A stretch of DNA of 64,000 nt, from contig CAVEUM010000006.1 in the NCBI GenBank assembly GCA_963618735.1, forward strand, positions 1-64,000. Reading direction: 5' to 3'. The stretch's first letter is position 1; each line of letters opens with the position of its first letter. The notes beneath the pieces were generated by a model. The model did no database searches. It saw only the letters and a program-made list of their open reading frames with translations, and was not told where the DNA came from. The stretch is from CAKUFA01 sp963618735. Its GTDB lineage: Bacteria; Bacillota; Clostridia; Christensenellales; Aristaeellaceae. Shown one piece after another: positions 1 through 9,030 of this stretch. Both the position numbers and the translations under genes were made by a program.

Positions 1-1
1 T

Positions 2-136
2 CACCAGGAATATCATTCACACATGACGCACGCCATTCTGGCAACGGTGCCGGAGAATCAGATGAATCAGGTGCTGAGCGTGCTGGAAGCGACATGGCAT
101 TTCTTTACGGATGCCATCAAGGAGGAAAATGTATGA
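2..136 (+). CDS. C-terminal end of an unidentified protein (5' truncated)
   Basis: An open frame enters from the left edge and ends at a TGA that overlaps the ATG of the next gene (ATGA), so the two are probably translationally coupled. The 44 visible residues end in VLEATWHFFTDAIKEENV, an amphipathic helix-like tail. The pattern of a His-rich start followed by a leucine-rich helix resembles the last helix of MarR-family regulators, but too little is present to assign a family. The function is inferred only weakly; the coupling to DegV is what the sequence shows. Confidence 0.45.
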   Translation, partial: HQEYHSHMTHAILATVPENQMNQVLSVLEATWHFFTDAIKEENV

Positions 137-984
137 TTCACATTGTTACGGACAGCATGTCTGATATCAGTCAGGAGGAAGCCGGAGAGTGGGGCATCAC
201 GGTGGCACCGCTGTCGGTTCGTTTTGGACAGGAAGAGTATCTGGATGGCATCGGAATCAGCCGCGAAGATTTTTTCGAGCGGATGAGCGCATCAGAAGTT
301 TTGCCAAAGACCAGCCAGGTGCCGCCGGAACGTTTTGAAACCATCTTCCGCCATCTGCTGCAGAATCCGGAGGATGAAATCCTGTGCATCACGGGTTCGT
401 CAAGACTGTCTGGTACTTGCCAATCTGCCACTCTGGCACGGGAAATGTCGGATGACAAGGAGCGCATCACGGTGGTGGATACGCTGAGCGCCTCTCTGGG
501 TGAGGCACTGCTGGTGATGCATGCCCTGAAGAAGACCGGCAGCGTGAACCGCGCCTCGGAAATAGCCGCAGAGCTGAAAGAACTGGTTCAGCGCAGCCGA
601 CTGATTGGCTGCTTTGAAGAGCTGAAGTACCTTGTGATGGGTGGCCGCATTAACGCCACGCTGGGCAAGGTGGGTTCGTCATTGCACATTAAGCCGCTGC
701 TTCGCATGGCGGAAGGCAAAATGCACCAGGTTGGTTTTGTACGCAATCTGTCCAAGAGCCGCCAGTGGTACATCGACCGCCTGAAGGAATGCCCGCCGGA
801 TGCGGCATATCCGATCATTATTGCCGGTGCCATGTGTGATGAAGAGGTGCAGCTTGCCCGCACGGCCATTGAGCAGAGCGGCGTGGCTGACGGGGTGGAA
901 ATCCTCTGCCGACACGTTGGCGCGGTAATCGGCACCTATGTGGGCCCGAAGATGACTACCATGGCATGGATTGAAAAAGCGTAA
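133..984 (+). CDS. DegV family fatty-acid-binding protein
   Basis: A 283-residue protein of usual DegV length. It opens with IHIVTDSMSDIS, the DegV N-terminal signature, has an SRLSGTCQSA loop near residue 93 (the conserved S-G-T/T-x-x-S lipid-binding loop) and the YLVMGGRIN motif near residue 165. DegV/FakB proteins bind a fatty acid and present it to a fatty-acid kinase (FakA); no kinase gene is visible here, so a FakB role is inference. The ATG at 133 is chosen because AAGGAGGA lies 6 bases before it; an upstream in-frame ATG at 94 has no such site. A strong hairpin follows. Confidence 0.9.
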   Translation: MIHIVTDSMSDISQEEAGEWGITVAPLSVRFGQEEYLDGIGISREDFFERMSASEVLPKTSQVPPERFETIFRHLLQNPEDEILCITGSSRLSGTCQSATLAREMSDDKERITVVDTLSASLGEALLVMHALKKTGSVNRASEIAAELKELVQRSRLIGCFEELKYLVMGGRINATLGKVGSSLHIKPLLRMAEGKMHQVGFVRNLSKSRQWYIDRLKECPPDAAYPIIIAGAMCDEEVQLARTAIEQSGVADGVEILCRHVGAVIGTYVGPKMTTMAWIEKA

Positions 985-992
985 TCTATGAA

Positions 993-1034
993 AAACAGGG
1001 ACTGGCTTATCATCTGATGAGTCAGTCCCTGTTT
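993..1034 (+). terminator. Hairpin after the DegV gene
   Basis: A perfect 12-bp inverted repeat (AAACAGGGACTG / CAGTCCCTGTTT) with an inner TCATC/GATGA pairing follows the stop codon by about 10 bases. The T-run is short (TTTGC), so it is a probable intrinsic terminator rather than a textbook one. Confidence 0.65.
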
Positions 1035-1165
1035 GCATCGTTTCTATTCTCTGAAAAACAGAATGCTTGGTAATAATGGTGAAGGTATGATGCTCCTGCG
1101 GTTTTCGGAGCGGCGCAGGGGGAACTTTTCACTGAAAAGCTGTCCTCCCGCAAATCTTCCGTTTG

Positions 1166-3025
1166 TTACTTCTTCCCCGTGAACAGGCTGGAAATGCCGC
1201 CCATCAATCCGCGGGTGATGCTCTTCGTGACCTCACGGCTCACAGTGGAGATGGCAGTGTTTTTCACACGACCCAGCACGGAGTCATTGCGGCGGGCGCG
1301 CTCGGCACGCTCTTCACGGAGCTCATCGGCACGCTTGCGGCGCTCTTCAGCAAGGCGTTCCTTTTCAGCTTTTGCGGCGGCCTTCTGCTGGCGCTCGATT
1401 TCCTTGGCGTTGGCGGGGGTTGCCGCCTGCTGAGGCTGCACAGCGACATAATTGCCCGTGGTGGGGTCAAGCTGCATGGTCATCATCCGCTGCACGTACT
1501 GGCCTGTGGTGGGGTCAAACATCATGACAGGCATCTGCTGCACCTGAGGCTGTGCCTGCTGCACGGGCACCTGCAGGGTGGGAACAGCAGTCTGCTGGGG
1601 AACAGCCGTCATGTTGGGAAGCTGACGCTGTACATAGGTGCCGGTGGCGGGATCAAAGACCATGAATCCCTGGGGCTTGGTGACGGTTGGTTCCTGCGTG
1701 GAAATCTGCACAGGCTGGGGAGCAACGGGCGCTGCTTGTTCCTTTTGGAAGGAGGAGCACAGCACCTCGTAGGCGCTCTCACGATCCACCATCTCGTCAT
1801 ACACACCGGCAAACGGACTGGTTTCAATGCAGGTGCTGCGAGTCTCGGCGTCAATGGCCTTCATATAGGACTGAGGCGGCAGAATGGTCGCGCGTTCCAC
1901 AACGCCCGGGGCACCGTGGGCATCCAGGAAGGAAACAAGCGCCTCGCCTGTTTTCAGGGCGCTGATGGCTTCCTCGGTATCGAAAGCGGGATTGGTGCGG
2001 AACGTCTGCGCAGCTACCTTCACGGCCTTCTGGTCAAGGGGCGTGTAGGCACGGAGCGCATGCTGAATGCGGTTGCCCAACTGGCCAAGGATGGTCATGG
2101 GAATATCTGCGGGGGACTGGGTGATGAAATACACGCCCACACCCTTGGAGCGAATCAGGCGCACCACCTGTTCCACTTTTTCCAACATGGTCTTGGAACA
2201 ATTGTTGAAAAGCAGATGGGCTTCATCGAAGAAGAACACCATGCGAGGCTTGTCCGCGTCGCCCTGCTCGGGCAGAAGCTCATAAAGCTCGCTGAGCATC
2301 CACAGCATAAAGGTGGAATACATGGTGGGATTGTTGAAAAGCTTGTCAGCAGCCAGAATGTTGATGACGCCGCGGCCATCTTCGTCCAGCTGCATCCAGT
2401 CGGCAATGTTCAGCGCAGGTTCACCGAAGAAAAGGTTGCCGCCCTGACCCTCCAGCACCGCCACCGCACGCTGAATGGCGCCGACAGAGGCTACGGATAC
2501 GTTGCCGTATTGCAGGGTGTAATCCCGCGCGTGCTCGCCCAGATAAGCCAGCATGGCCTTCAGATCTTTCAAATCCAATAGGAGCATGCCTTCATCATCC
2601 GCCACGCGGAAGAGGATGTTCATTACGCCGGCCTGGGTATCATTCAGTCCCAGCATGCGGCTGAGCAGCAGGGGTCCCATTTCCTGAATGGTAGCGCGCA
2701 CGGGATGACCCTGCTCGCCGTATACATCCCAGAAAACCGTGGGGAATGCTCTGTACTGGAAGCTTGGCACACCGCAGGAGGTCAGCCGTTCTGCAAGAGC
2801 GTCGCTGTGCTCACCGGGGCGCACCATGCCGCTAAGGTCACCCTTGATGTCGCTGAGAAACACGGGAACGCCCATGTCCGAGAAACCTTCTGCCAGCACC
2901 TTCAATGATACGGTTTTACCCGTGCCTGTCGCACCGGCAATCAGTCCGTGACGGTTCGCCATTTGCGGCAGAAGGCAAACGGCTTTATCACCTGTGCCAA
3001 CCCAGATCTTTCCATCGTATAACAT
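1166..3025 (-). CDS. HerA/YjgR-like ATPase (DUF853 family)
   Basis: A 619-residue P-loop ATPase. The Walker A motif GATGTGKT is at residues 31-38 and the Walker B stretch VFFFDEAHLLF is near residue 263, both typical of DUF853/YjgR proteins, which are related to the HerA translocase. Its cellular role is not established. The C-terminal third is unusual: between the ATPase core and the usual basic, Arg/Glu-rich tail lies a Gln/Pro-rich segment carrying three FDPxTGxYV-type repeats. The ATG at 3025 is preceded by AAGGAGC; the longer frame to 3061 lacks a site. A promoter with consensus spacing lies just upstream, so it can be transcribed apart from surE. Confidence 0.85.
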   Translation of the reverse strand: MLYDGKIWVGTGDKAVCLLPQMANRHGLIAGATGTGKTVSLKVLAEGFSDMGVPVFLSDIKGDLSGMVRPGEHSDALAERLTSCGVPSFQYRAFPTVFWDVYGEQGHPVRATIQEMGPLLLSRMLGLNDTQAGVMNILFRVADDEGMLLLDLKDLKAMLAYLGEHARDYTLQYGNVSVASVGAIQRAVAVLEGQGGNLFFGEPALNIADWMQLDEDGRGVINILAADKLFNNPTMYSTFMLWMLSELYELLPEQGDADKPRMVFFFDEAHLLFNNCSKTMLEKVEQVVRLIRSKGVGVYFITQSPADIPMTILGQLGNRIQHALRAYTPLDQKAVKVAAQTFRTNPAFDTEEAISALKTGEALVSFLDAHGAPGVVERATILPPQSYMKAIDAETRSTCIETSPFAGVYDEMVDRESAYEVLCSSFQKEQAAPVAPQPVQISTQEPTVTKPQGFMVFDPATGTYVQRQLPNMTAVPQQTAVPTLQVPVQQAQPQVQQMPVMMFDPTTGQYVQRMMTMQLDPTTGNYVAVQPQQAATPANAKEIERQQKAAAKAEKERLAEERRKRADELREERAERARRNDSVLGRVKNTAISTVSREVTKSITRGLMGGISSLFTGKK

Positions 3026-3075
3026 GTTGAATGCTCCTTTTTCCCTTGAGGATGAAAACATCCTTTTCTGATTTG

Positions 3076-3104
3076 ATTGTAGCGCCTGCGGAATCTTTCG
3101 TCAA
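3076..3104 (-). promoter_or_regulatory. Sigma-A promoter for the HerA-like gene
   Basis: On the minus strand TTGACG and TACAAT are separated by exactly 17 bases, ending about 50 bases before the ATG at 3025. Confidence 0.65.
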
Positions 3105-3111
3105 GAAAAGA

Positions 3112-3864
3112 TCACAAATCTTCCAGCAGACTTTCGTAACCTTCATTCACCGTGCCGGTGGGGCCGAGAAAAGTGCAGGTGATATGCCCTTTGGCAAGCA
3201 AATCGATGTCGCTGTCAGGATCCGGCGCGGCGTCCTGATAGAGATTGAGCCAATAATAGCTCTTTCCGCGGGGACTTACGCGGCGCTCATAGCCATCCGT
3301 CCACATGGCGGTGCTGATGTCGCAAAAACGGGGCTCTTTCAGTTCAAAGAAGGTCACAGGGGGCAGATTGACGTTCAGCACAGATTGCTTTGGCGCGTCT
3401 GACTCCACCAGATGTTCGCCCAGGCGGATGGCCCACTCCGCAAAGAAACGAGCCGTTTCTGCCGGGGTGGAAACCTCCATGGACAATGCCATGCTGCGAA
3501 TGCCGCGGAATGCCGCGTCTCTGGCAGCACTGACCGTTCCGGAGGCGTAAATGGACAAGCCTGCGTTGTAGCCGTGGTTGATGCCGCTGATGCACAGGTC
3601 GATGGGTTCTTCCGCCAGGGCAGTTACCGCCAGATGGGCACAGTCGGCAGGGGTGCCATCCACGGCCCATGCCGCCGCCGCACCTTCCATCTCATACGGG
3701 GTGACCATCAATGGCGTGGAGATGGTGAGGCTGTAGCTTTTACCGCTTTGCTGGGCGGAAGGGGCACACACCAGCACGTGATGTCCCCGTGCTGCGGCAG
3801 CGCGGCAGAGCATGTGCAGATGCGGACTGGCAATGCCGTCATCGTTTACAAGCAGAATGTTCAT
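3112..3864 (-). CDS. surE: 5'/3'-nucleotidase SurE
   Basis: A 250-residue protein, the standard SurE length. It begins MNILLVNDDGIASP, the metal-binding NDDG motif, and contains SAQQSGKSYSLT (phosphate/metal serine) and SGINHGYNAG (conserved Asn) at the expected spacing. SurE removes phosphate from nucleoside 5'- and 3'-monophosphates and short polyphosphates in the cytoplasm. It lies 29 bases downstream of the CapA-type gene on the same strand and could be transcribed with it; GGAGAC precedes the start. Confidence 0.93.
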   Translation of the reverse strand: MNILLVNDDGIASPHLHMLCRAAAARGHHVLVCAPSAQQSGKSYSLTISTPLMVTPYEMEGAAAAWAVDGTPADCAHLAVTALAEEPIDLCISGINHGYNAGLSIYASGTVSAARDAAFRGIRSMALSMEVSTPAETARFFAEWAIRLGEHLVESDAPKQSVLNVNLPPVTFFELKEPRFCDISTAMWTDGYERRVSPRGKSYYWLNLYQDAAPDPDSDIDLLAKGHITCTFLGPTGTVNEGYESLLEDL

Positions 3865-3893
3865 GATTCAGTCTCCTTTATTTCCGCAGGGGG

Positions 3894-5024
3894 TCATTTC
3901 AGATCACTGCCGGTTGCCTCGGGCAAATCCGTGAGGGTGGCAACGGTCAAATCGACAGGGGTGGCAACGGTCAGGTCAGTGGGCGTCGCGTCCGCTTCGA
4001 TGTCCCTGAAGACGGCAACACCTGTGGTCAGAAAGCTTTCAGGCAAACCGGAATCGGGATCCTTGGATTTGCTGAAGACCAGCTTCTTCCACACCTGCAG
4101 CTTGCCTTCTTCATCCTCAATCGGGTAAGGGCGGAAGTCCCTGTTGTTGTGCATCTTAAAGGGAAGCGCCGTGATCTGCTGAAGATCCATGGTGCCGTCA
4201 TCGTTGATGATATAGGTCACCTGCATAACTGCAGTGTCATCGTCCTTTGGGGATGCGTTGGCGCCAAAGGTGAAGTTCGACAGGCTGTAGAAGATAACCT
4301 TGCCATTGTAGATCTGAATGGGCTGCAGGGTGTGAGAACCATGACCGTACACCATATCGGCGCCAAGGTCGATGAGCTCAGGACCGTAGGTGCGCTGATC
4401 CAGATTGATGTTGTAGCTTTCCTCTTTCCCCCAGTGGGCGCTGGCGATAATGAACGTGCAGCCGTCGTCCTTTAGCTGCTGGATCGATGCGGCATAGCGC
4501 TTCATCTTGGATTCGTTGATGGGATATGTGTAGCCCACGATGCCGATCTTTACGCCCTTGATCTCGGTTTCGTAGAGATCGTCATCACCGAAAACACCGA
4601 TGCCCAGGGCGGTCAACGTGTCAATGGTGTCCTGACGGCCTTTTTCACCGAAGTCCCTGGCATGATTGTTGGCGATGTTGCACACATCAACATTGCCCAG
4701 CTTGAAAACCTCACCGAACTTCGTTTCCGCGCCCAGGGTCATAAACTTGGCGTTGCTGCCGGGTCTGCGGTCGGTGAGAACACCTTCGCAATTGGCGATG
4801 GTCAGATCGTCCGCAGCGAACAAATCCGCCACCAGGCTGAAGGGATAATCCAGACCGGCCTGAGAAATTTTGTATGTGAAGGAAGCACCGTAGCCGTGGT
4901 ATTTCCACTGGTCGCCAACCGTGCAGTCACCAACCAGGGAAAAGGTGAAAGTTTCGCCCAGCGCGATGGACGAAATACAGAGCATAAGCAGCGTTAAGAG
5001 GCAAAAAGCCTTCATTTTCTTCAT
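3894..5024 (-). CDS. Exported CapA-family metallophosphatase-like protein
   Basis: A 376-residue protein with a signal peptide (hydrophobic residues 6-22, likely cut after ALG) followed by a CapA/PGA_cap domain: SLVGDCTVGD near residue 30, ANCEGVLTDRRP near 97, CNIANNHARDFG near 130, ASAHWGKE and VYGHGSHTLQPI further on. These Asp, Asn and His positions match the calcineurin-like metal sites of the family, associated with poly-glutamate capsule synthesis but with unknown activity in most members. The C-terminus is a low-complexity tail of ATPTDL-like repeats also found at the ends of two other secreted or membrane proteins in the window. A good promoter lies directly upstream. Confidence 0.85.
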   Translation of the reverse strand: MKKMKAFCLLTLLMLCISSIALGETFTFSLVGDCTVGDQWKYHGYGASFTYKISQAGLDYPFSLVADLFAADDLTIANCEGVLTDRRPGSNAKFMTLGAETKFGEVFKLGNVDVCNIANNHARDFGEKGRQDTIDTLTALGIGVFGDDDLYETEIKGVKIGIVGYTYPINESKMKRYAASIQQLKDDGCTFIIASAHWGKEESYNINLDQRTYGPELIDLGADMVYGHGSHTLQPIQIYNGKVIFYSLSNFTFGANASPKDDDTAVMQVTYIINDDGTMDLQQITALPFKMHNNRDFRPYPIEDEEGKLQVWKKLVFSKSKDPDSGLPESFLTTGVAVFRDIEADATPTDLTVATPVDLTVATLTDLPEATGSDLK

Positions 5025-5050
5025 GATGGTTGTACCGCCTTTCGTAAACT

Positions 5051-5079
5051 ATCATATCATAGATAGGGGAGGCAGGCAA
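5051..5079 (-). promoter_or_regulatory. Sigma-A promoter for the CapA-type gene
   Basis: Minus-strand TTGCCT and TATGAT with a 17-base spacer, 27 bases before the ATG at 5024. Confidence 0.65.
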
Positions 5080-5127
5080 GGAAGATTTCCGGAGTGGGCA
5101 TCAAAAAAGCTTTTTTGCTGTCTATGC

Positions 5128-5156
5128 TTGCCAAGGCGGAAAATGCGTGGTATAAT
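5128..5156 (+). promoter_or_regulatory. Sigma-A promoter for the T-box/pheST transcript
   Basis: TTGCCA and TATAAT separated by 17 bases; the predicted start near 5163 sits at the beginning of the T-box leader. Confidence 0.8.
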
Positions 5157-5162
5157 GCAATG

Positions 5163-5427
5163 CGAATACTAAAGGCGACGACGGAGACAATGCCGGAGTA
5201 CCTTGGCCACCTAAGAGAGGGATGCGTGTGCTGTAAGCATCCTGATGGCTGAGCCGGAAATTCCCTCCTGAGCTGCACTGCTGAAACGGTTTTCCCTAGT
5301 AGGCGGTGACGGATCGGCCCCGTGAAAGGCATCGAGCGCATCACGATTTTTCGTTGTGCGGAATTAGGGTGGTAACACGCGGCATTTCAGCCTTCGTCCC
5401 TTTCAGGGGAACGAGGGCTTTTTTATT
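5163..5427 (+). promoter_or_regulatory. T-box leader, Phe (UUC) specificity
   Basis: The leader contains the T-box core AGGGTGGTAACACGCGG at 5366-5382, whose TGGT would pair with a tRNA end carrying discriminator A, as in tRNA-Phe. Upstream stem I has an AGTA segment (near 5188), AGAGAGGGATGC with a GGATGC/GCATCC apical stem (5218-5242), and a probable specifier TTC at 5261-5263. It ends in an intrinsic terminator: CCTTCGTCCC / GGGGAACGAGGG followed by TTTTTT (5390-5424). Uncharged tRNA-Phe is expected to favour the antiterminator and switch on pheST. The specifier is read from position and neighbour gene; the T-box and terminator are seen directly. Confidence 0.92.
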
Positions 5428-5455
5428 GCCGAATAGAAAGGATGGAACACGGAAC

Positions 5456-6484
5456 ATGGGCATGAGGGAAAAAATCGCAGAGATCCATCAGCTGATGAAT
5501 GATGAAATGGGCAAGCTGGATGGCACCCAGGCTCTGGAAAATCTGCGTGTGCGTGTGCTTGGCAAGAAAGGCGAACTGACAGCACTGCTTCGCGGCATGG
5601 GACAGTTGTCCCCTGAAGAGCGCCCTGCGGCTGGCCAGATGATCAACGAGGCACGTGAGCACTTCACGGAAATGCTGGATGAAAAGCTCCGCATACTGAA
5701 GGCACGTGAGCAGGAGGAAGCCCTGAAGCGGGAGACCATCGACGTAACTCAGCCGGCAGACATGCCTGCCATGGGCAGCGAACATCCCCTGACACTGGTG
5801 ATGAATGAGATGATCGATTGCTTCACCGGTATGGGCTTTGAAGTGGTGGAAGGCCCTGAGGTAGAGCTGGATCACTACAATTTCGAGCTGATGAACATTC
5901 CGAAGAATCACCCTGCCCGTGATGCGCAGGATACCTTCTATATTGATGACAATGTGGTGCTGCGCACCCATACCAGCCCCATGCAGGCACGCACCATGCT
6001 GACCCGCAAGCCTCCGATTCGCGTGGTCTGCCCTGGCCGTGTGTATCGTGCTGATGAGGTGGATGCCACCCACAGCCCTGTGTTCCATCAGATGGAAGGC
6101 CTTGTGGTGGATAAGGACGTCACGATGGCAGATCTGCGCGGTACGCTGAATGCCTTTGCAGAGCGCCTGTACGGCAAGGGCATCACCACTCGTTTCCGTC
6201 CCAGCTTCTTCCCCTTCACTGAGCCCTCAACTGAGGTCGACCTGACCTGCGCAGCCTGCCATGGCAAGGGTTGCCGCGTCTGCAAGGGCACAGGCTGGAT
6301 TGAAGTGCTGGGCGGCGGCATGGTGAACCCCAAGGTGCTGGAAATGTGCGGCATTGACAGCTCTGTCTATTCCGGCTTCGCATTCGGCATTGGCCTGGAG
6401 CGTATCGCCATGCAGCGTTACTCCATTCCGGATATGCGCCTATTGTACGAAGGCGATGTGCGCTTCCTGGGTCAGTTCCGGTAA
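5456..6484 (+). CDS. pheS: Phenylalanine--tRNA ligase alpha subunit
   Basis: A 342-residue protein, the normal PheS length. The N-terminal ~90 residues form the tRNA-binding coiled coil; class II motif 2 (RVYRADEVDATHSPVFHQ) and motif 3 (GFAFGIGLERIAM) follow. A CxxC-type pair (CAACHGKGCRVCKGTGW) precedes the GGGMVNPKVL segment, as in many bacterial PheS. It charges tRNA-Phe with phenylalanine as an (alpha-beta)2 enzyme with PheT. The ATG at 5456 lies after the T-box terminator and has AAAGGATGG upstream; the open frame extending further 5' runs through the leader and is not coding. An ATG two codons later is an alternative. Confidence 0.97.
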   Translation: MGMREKIAEIHQLMNDEMGKLDGTQALENLRVRVLGKKGELTALLRGMGQLSPEERPAAGQMINEAREHFTEMLDEKLRILKAREQEEALKRETIDVTQPADMPAMGSEHPLTLVMNEMIDCFTGMGFEVVEGPEVELDHYNFELMNIPKNHPARDAQDTFYIDDNVVLRTHTSPMQARTMLTRKPPIRVVCPGRVYRADEVDATHSPVFHQMEGLVVDKDVTMADLRGTLNAFAERLYGKGITTRFRPSFFPFTEPSTEVDLTCAACHGKGCRVCKGTGWIEVLGGGMVNPKVLEMCGIDSSVYSGFAFGIGLERIAMQRYSIPDMRLLYEGDVRFLGQFR

Positions 6485-6547
6485 GCTGTGTTCATGGATC
6501 TAAACGACAGAAGAGCGAAATCGTTCCGATAGAAGGAGGGTCTTCCC

Positions 6548-8941
6548 TTGAAGGTACCTATGCAATGGATCAGGGAGTACGCCGACATCCCCATGAGCGC
6601 GGCGGACTATCAGGATAAAATGATTATGATCGGCAACGGTGTGGAAGGTTATGAAGAAACCGGTGCCGAGGTGGACAACGTGGTGGTTGGCCGCGTGCTG
6701 ACCTGTGAGCCCCATCCCGACAGCGACCATCTGCACGTGACCACCGTGGATGTTGGCGGTGATGCACCCCTGCAGATTGTTTGCGGCGCACCGAACTGCC
6801 GCGCGGGCATTCTGACCCCTGTGGCACTGGTGGGCGCTCACCTGCCCGGCGGTGTAAAGATTAAGAAGGGCAAGCTCCGCGGCGTAATGTCTGAGGGCAT
6901 GCTGTGCTCCTCGGAAGAGTTGGGCGTGCCTGTGGAACTGTATCCGTCCATTGGCGCGGCTGGCATCCTGGAATTCCAGGAGGATTATCCTGTTGGCAGC
7001 GATGTAAAGCCGATCCTCGGCATTGATGATACGGTGATGGACTTTGAAGTGCTGGCGAACCGTCCCGACTGCCTGAGTGTGTGGGGCGTTGCCCGCGAGA
7101 CGGCAGTGGCCTGCGGCACGACCTTCCGCAAGCCGGAAATCACCGTGACCGAAGCTGGCGGTGATGTGCATGATTACGTGAAGGTAGATGTGGAGGCTAC
7201 TGACCTGTGCCCCCGCTACATCGCCCGCGTGATTAAGGACGTGCGTGTGGGACCCAGCCCCATGTGGCTGCGCAAGTACCTCTATGGTGCCGGCATGCGT
7301 TCCATCAACAACGTGGTGGATATCACCAATTTCATTATGCTGGAAACGGGTCATCCCATGCATGCTTTCGACCTGGACATGGTGGAGGGTCATCATATCA
7401 TCGTTCGTAAGGCAGTGGAGGGTGAACACATCACCACATTGGATGGCAAGCCGCATCCCCTGACGGCTGGTCAGCTGGTGATCTGCGATGCCAGCAAGCC
7501 TTCCTGCGTTGCAGGCGTTATGGGCGGCGAGGAAAGCGAAATTACCGAAAAGACCCACACCATGATGTTTGAGTGCGCAGTGTTTGACCGTGCGGCTACC
7601 CGCGTGACCAGCCGCAGTTTGGGCATCCGTACCGAGTCTTCCGGTCGCTTTGAAAAGGGCGTTTCTGTGAAGACTGCCATGGAAGCCATGCAGCGCGCCT
7701 GCCAGATGATTAATCAGCTGGACGCTGGTGACGTGGTGAGCGGCGTCATCGATATTTATCCCGAACCTGCTAAGAAGCAGGTGATTACCGCATCCTGTGA
7801 GAAGATTGCACGCCGTGCCGGTGTGGATATTCCCGCGGATGACACGGAGCGCATTCTGAAGGAACTGTTCTTCGATGTGCAACGCGACGGTGATACCCTG
7901 ACGGTGACCGTGCCTGACTTCCGTCAGGATGTAGAGGGCGAGGCAGACCTGTGCGAGGAAGCTCTGCGTGTCTATGGCTACGACAAGATTCCTTCCACCC
8001 TGCTCCGCGGCGAAACCACCCCTGGCGGACGCTCTGCCCAGATGCGGCTGAAGGATGAAGTCAGCCAGGTGCTGGCGGCCATGGGCTTCTACGAAATCAT
8101 GAATTATTCCTTCGTGAGCCCCAAAACAGTGGATAAGCTCATGCTGGATGAAACAGACACACGTCGTCACATGCTGCCCATTCGCAATCCTTTGGGCGAG
8201 GATACGTCCGTGATGCGCACGACTCTGGTGCCTGACATGCTGTCCACCCTGGCACTGAACATGAACCATGGCAATGAGTCTGCACGCCTGTTTGAAGTGT
8301 CCAACGTGTTTGATCCTGACCATCGCACGGAGGAAGGCCTGCCCACTGAAACCCGCAAGCTGTGTGTGGGCATGTACGGCAAGGAAGCTGACTTCTTCAC
8401 CATGCGCGGTGTGGTAGAACGTCTGCTGCGTCAGCTGGGAATCACCTTTACGGTAGCCCGCAGCGAGGAAAAGTATCTCCACCCTGGTCGTCAGGCTGTG
8501 TTGACCCACGATGGCAAGGTAGTGTGCACCCTGGGCGAAGTGCATCCCACGGTGCGTGAAAACTTCGATATGCCTTCCCGTGCACTGATTGCGGAAATGG
8601 ACATGCAGGTGATTGCCGAAATGCAGACGCCCATGGGCGCAGTGAAGGCCATGCCTCGCTACCCTGCTGTGAGCCGCGACCTGAGCCTGGTGATGGCGGA
8701 ATCTACCGAGGTGGGTCCGCTGCTCACTGATATGGCGAACGCTGCTGGCAGCATTCTGGAAGATGCCAGAATGTTCGATGTGTACCGCTCTGCAGTGGTA
8801 GGCAAGGACATGAAGTCTGTTGCTTTCTCCTTCGTGTTCCGCGCAGCCGATCATACCCTGACCGAGGCAGAAATCACCAAGGCCATGGACAAGCTGCAGA
8901 AGGTTGCCTCCGAAAAGTACAACGCCGTCATCCGCGGATAA
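6548..8941 (+). CDS. pheT: Phenylalanine--tRNA ligase beta subunit
   Basis: A 797-residue protein of standard length. It has the N-terminal EMAP-like tRNA-binding domain (about residues 40-150, including CEPHPDSDHLHV), B3/B4 editing domain in the middle, B5 domain, class II-like core (ESARLFEVSNVF) and a C-terminal FDX-ACB domain (AMPRYPAVSRDLSLV). It completes the PheRS tetramer and edits mischarged Tyr-tRNA. The start is a TTG with AGAAGGAGGG just upstream. It follows pheS by 63 bases in the same T-box-controlled unit. Confidence 0.97.
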   Translation: MKVPMQWIREYADIPMSAADYQDKMIMIGNGVEGYEETGAEVDNVVVGRVLTCEPHPDSDHLHVTTVDVGGDAPLQIVCGAPNCRAGILTPVALVGAHLPGGVKIKKGKLRGVMSEGMLCSSEELGVPVELYPSIGAAGILEFQEDYPVGSDVKPILGIDDTVMDFEVLANRPDCLSVWGVARETAVACGTTFRKPEITVTEAGGDVHDYVKVDVEATDLCPRYIARVIKDVRVGPSPMWLRKYLYGAGMRSINNVVDITNFIMLETGHPMHAFDLDMVEGHHIIVRKAVEGEHITTLDGKPHPLTAGQLVICDASKPSCVAGVMGGEESEITEKTHTMMFECAVFDRAATRVTSRSLGIRTESSGRFEKGVSVKTAMEAMQRACQMINQLDAGDVVSGVIDIYPEPAKKQVITASCEKIARRAGVDIPADDTERILKELFFDVQRDGDTLTVTVPDFRQDVEGEADLCEEALRVYGYDKIPSTLLRGETTPGGRSAQMRLKDEVSQVLAAMGFYEIMNYSFVSPKTVDKLMLDETDTRRHMLPIRNPLGEDTSVMRTTLVPDMLSTLALNMNHGNESARLFEVSNVFDPDHRTEEGLPTETRKLCVGMYGKEADFFTMRGVVERLLRQLGITFTVARSEEKYLHPGRQAVLTHDGKVVCTLGEVHPTVRENFDMPSRALIAEMDMQVIAEMQTPMGAVKAMPRYPAVSRDLSLVMAESTEVGPLLTDMANAAGSILEDARMFDVYRSAVVGKDMKSVAFSFVFRAADHTLTEAEITKAMDKLQKVASEKYNAVIRG

Positions 8942-8990
8942 AGAATGACGCGGGGAAATTCGATGAAAATCCTGAATTATTGACCTGTGG

Positions 8991-9018
8991 GGAGAAGCAG
9001 CGCTTGCTTCTCCTCATT
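8991..9018 (+). terminator. Intrinsic terminator of pheST
   Basis: GGAGAAGCA pairs with TGCTTCTCC across a five-base loop, followed by TCATTTTT, about 50 bases after the pheT stop. Confidence 0.8.
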
Positions 9019-9030
9019 TTTCTGCGCAAG

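Noticed and set aside
1163..2581. 472-codon plus-strand frame opposite the HerA-like ATPase
   Set aside because: No domain, no ribosome site, and the minus-strand frame has clear Walker motifs.
5306..5455. In-frame extension of pheS upstream of 5456
   Set aside because: It runs through the T-box core and the leader terminator, has no ribosome site, and adds 50 residues absent from PheS proteins.
6500..8854. 784-codon open frame antisense to pheT
   Set aside because: His/Ala/Gly-rich translation without any recognisable domain, fully opposite a certain gene; it reflects GC-rich codon usage. The same applies to long antisense frames opposite pflB, the aconitase, enolase and carB.
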